64,000 nucleotides of DNA, taken from NCBI GenBank assembly GCA_963969495.1, contig OZ018324.1, positions 42,282,609 to 42,346,608 of the forward strand, read 5' to 3'. The position numbers were made by a program, and so were the translations under genes. The notes beneath the pieces are model-generated. The model did no database searches. It was not told where the DNA came from and worked only from the letters and a program-made list of their open reading frames with translations. This stretch comes from Ceratothoa steindachneri. Taxonomy: Eukaryota > Arthropoda > Malacostraca > Isopoda > Cymothoidae. Positions 61,191 to 64,000 of the stretch are shown here, piece by piece (the first letter of the stretch is position 1; each line of letters starts with the position of its first letter).

Positions 61191-64000
61191 GTTGAGAGTT
61201 TTTGAAATATTTATTGCGTGGGGTAAGCTAAAATTCCATAATAAATCCTTAATCTCTAAACATCTCCAAAAATATACAGGTAATGTATGCAAATTTATGT
61301 CACATATCTATCGTGTACATGCAAATGGACATATCAATCATAAGTAATAATTTGTTATAAAAAATACTTCAATTCAAAATATCCTGTTTCTTACCTTGCG
61401 CATAATACATCAGCACCACACAAAAAGACAATTTGGCCTCTCGAACTTAGACTTTCTAGCTGTTGCATGAAACGCTAGCACAGGTGGGTGCAATAAAATT
61501 TCAATAGCATGCAACAACCTCCCTTCACTCTAACTTGGTCCGTCAGCAGAGCCTGATAGTAAGCGTTGCCACACTTAATTGTGGTAAAGATTAGGAAGAA
61601 TACAGCACAGACTGTAGAATTAAAGCTGTTCCCTTAATATTTCAAGCTTTCGGAGAGAGCATAGGTGTAATCTGCTCCCGGAGAGGTGAAAACGACAAAA
61701 ACAACATGAGTAATTGAGATTTATTGCCACCGGTAGTGATGTCACTTTTTGGTGACGTTAAGACTGCCCCTAACGAATATGTAGAACTCACGCCTTTTCT
61801 TTGCGTTAGAAGATCTGACATCTCACCCCATGTGTCCGTCTTATCCTCTATTCTCTTAATGAAGTTTTTTTGTTCTCCGAATCAATTTGCGCGATATAAA
61901 TTAGGTAAGTAGCTTCCTAGATATTTATGTGGTTAAGGGGGTAACTAAATGATGGATAATTTTGAAGATTAAGAGTGTAAGTAAAAAGGGATTAGTTTTT
62001 GTATATTGTGTTAAAATTCTTCGTGCTACTCTATTGTATATTTTCCAGATTTACGAATGTAAAAAAAAACAAAACAACACTGAGATGCGTGTAGAAGCTG
62101 TATCATGGCGATGCTGTTGTTTATAGATTTGCTAAATTTGTAAATGTATGGCAGAATACCATGAACCACTTAAATAAATTATATATAAACATGCACCCTT
62201 TACTTACACCGCTATTCTACAAAACGGCAAAAACTTGTGCCAAAATTAATACTCTCCACTGAATATCCCTCACACAATTTACTCTTTTAAACAAAATAAC
62301 TTACAAAGGCGGTTTTAAAATTCTTTGACTCTTTTAAACATTCTCCATAATCTCCCAAGTAAAACAAATGGATATCTGTTTTTGAAATGGAATTCCGTTA
62401 AATTCGTGACCCAAATAACAAAATAAACATAAAGGAACATCATTAAAAAATTGGACAATCATAACGTTTTATTCACTACCATTAATTGTGTATATTATTG
62501 CTTTGTCTTTGGATTTGAATGAATATTTTTAATAATCAACATTTCTGAAAGATTATTACTATATCAAGAGTCAATGAGAATATAAGAAGTAAAAACGTAA
62601 ATTCATGATGTGAAAAAGTTATTGCCGATAAAATTGTGTTCTTTTGATGTAATATCTCAAAAAGATAAAGGGAAAAAAAGTTCCTTTTGTCTGGGAAGTC
62701 GGGAACAACGAAGTTAAACAAGTGAAACTATTAAAGGACTTACTATTTAGAATGTGAGATGATTCAGAAATAATGTCTCTCTTGACAATCGACTAATACA
62801 CTTTTTATGAGCAGAGTCGCTTTGAAACCGTTTGGTGGCGATAAACAACAAGGCGACGGGGTCTCGGAATCAGGCGACACGATATTGGAGAAACGCGTGG
62901 TTGTTATATTCGAAATGTCATATTGCTTGCATTGAGAAGAATAAAATTAACTTAATAACGTTTTATTAGGTTCAGAAGAAATTAATTTAGTTTTTAGATG
63001 GCCTATAAAACTGCTACATTGAGAATTATTTAAATTGTTCCAAATTTCAGGAAGCTGTCTAAAGATAAATGGAGTTCTCAACCATTTCAAGCTGTAGTAA
63101 TGAAATGTCTTTTAAGCATGCAATGGTCTGGCCATTTATTAGCTAGACGTCAGTAATGAAAGAGAGCGTAAACAATTTGTAAATAGAAAAAGTCCTCAAA
63201 ATGGATGTTTGTGTGGCACAAGAACTTTCCGAAGGGTGACGTAAACAACATGCGAATAATGACTCATTTCTATTGGCTAGAAATTCAAGTGAGCCATTTG
63301 GGGGCACAATGGATGACAAAAATAACAAAGGGATTCTTTACTGTGATAATGTGAGCAAAAAAATGGTTTAATCGGGGGCATAGTCCTTTTCTTCTCTTAG
63401 ATCCGGTCTCCAACCGCAGATAAAAATGATTTGCTTTTTGGTTGAGTGTGAAAGAAGTTATTTATTTTGAATGTCTTGATAATAGGCAAACCGTTACTTC
63501 AGGCATTTATGGTCATCCATTTCAGTGTTTAGGTGAAACTTTCGAAATAATAGTCATTCATTTTTCTACCAAAGGTGTGTCCTCCTTCTTCAGAACACAA
63601 TACACGTGTCACGTTTGACCTCACCCCCTAAAAAATATTTTATTAGATTGGAAAGTTCTTCTCCGTTGTTCATCAACTAAATGAAATTCATTTTCTTGAC
63701 AGCCTAATACATTTGTCCCATAAAATGATTCAGATGGGCATGGAAACCATTATACGAGGTGATAAAGATGTTAGAGTAATGGGAAAAAACAGAAGCCATT
63801 ACATTTCGGGAAGAATAAATCGTTGCGTCAACGAGGAATTAATAAAAGAGTTTTATATCGTAAAGATCAAATTCACTTGGAATTATATAATTTATATAGT
63901 TAAAACTAAGATGCAAAAACCGACGAGAGTATCTCCTGGGATAATTTAGAAAGACGAAGGTTGAGTTGGAAATGTGGAGCAAAAGAAATTGGTCTCGTGT
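61190..64000. other. No gene seen
   Basis: AT-rich. Frames at 61724-61912 and 63713-63949 are short and match nothing I recognise. Confidence 0.4.

Noticed and set aside
63713..63949. 78-codon frame near the window end
   Set aside because: No recognisable motif and no splice or promoter context.

Overview
The window looks like intergenic or accessory chromatin of an arthropod genome. A crustacean-like or chelicerate-like animal is my guess from the mix of element families, not something the sequence proves. It is AT-rich, full of long (TA)n microsatellites, and almost everything recognisable is transposable-element sequence in some state of decay. I found no convincing host protein-coding gene, rRNA or functional tRNA. 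Family names come from reading translated segments against remembered families; no database search was possible.

Layout. 1-115: one unit of a 127-bp repeat that forms an array at 38771-39910. 90-1200 (-): dead piggyBac transposase. 2480-2940 (+): Tc1-like C-terminus. 3400-4250 (-): mariner relic. 4724-8764 (+): Ty3/gypsy-type LTR element that is an internal deletion derivative. 9000-9735: inverted repeat around a GC-rich core. 10480-13382 (+): copy 1 of 'family A', an intron-containing mobile gene family known to me only as multicopy uncharacterised arthropod proteins. 15120-17165 (+): Penelope-like element (PLE) with a hammerhead-like motif at its end. 17600-17960 (-): second PLE. 18340-19600 (+): mariner halves in the wrong order. 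19905-19995: possible SINE head. 22090-27185 (-): nearly full-length CR1/Rex-like LINE with an SGNH-esterase ORF1 and an endonuclease/RT ORF2. 27189-27640: polypurine tract.

28062-34250 is the most informative region. Family A copy 2 was split by a 5.1-kb DNA transposon (28528-33655) with long terminal inverted repeats and a 3-bp ATA duplication. Its broken gene has XPG-like nuclease motifs and a Cys-rich C-terminus, as in Academ transposons. That element in turn received a mariner (31826-32757, TA duplication) that lacks its catalytic middle. Taking out the large element and one ATA restores the family A frame across the break, which gives the order of events.

The right part holds an inverted-repeat (MITE-like) unit at 37481-37625, the 127-bp array, a second copy of the LTR element (41081-46208, minus, same internal deletion as the first), a third PLE (46500-47400), a SINE-like segment (51005-51480), a Tc1-like relic (53510-54030), family A copy 3 (54240-55640, -) and a Tigger/pogo-like transposon (59000-61190, -). 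The rest is AT-rich sequence in which I see nothing.

The recognisable genes do not cooperate as a host pathway. Their relations are those of parasites nested in, or copied beside, one another; all transposase and RT frames seen are interrupted, so none looks active here.
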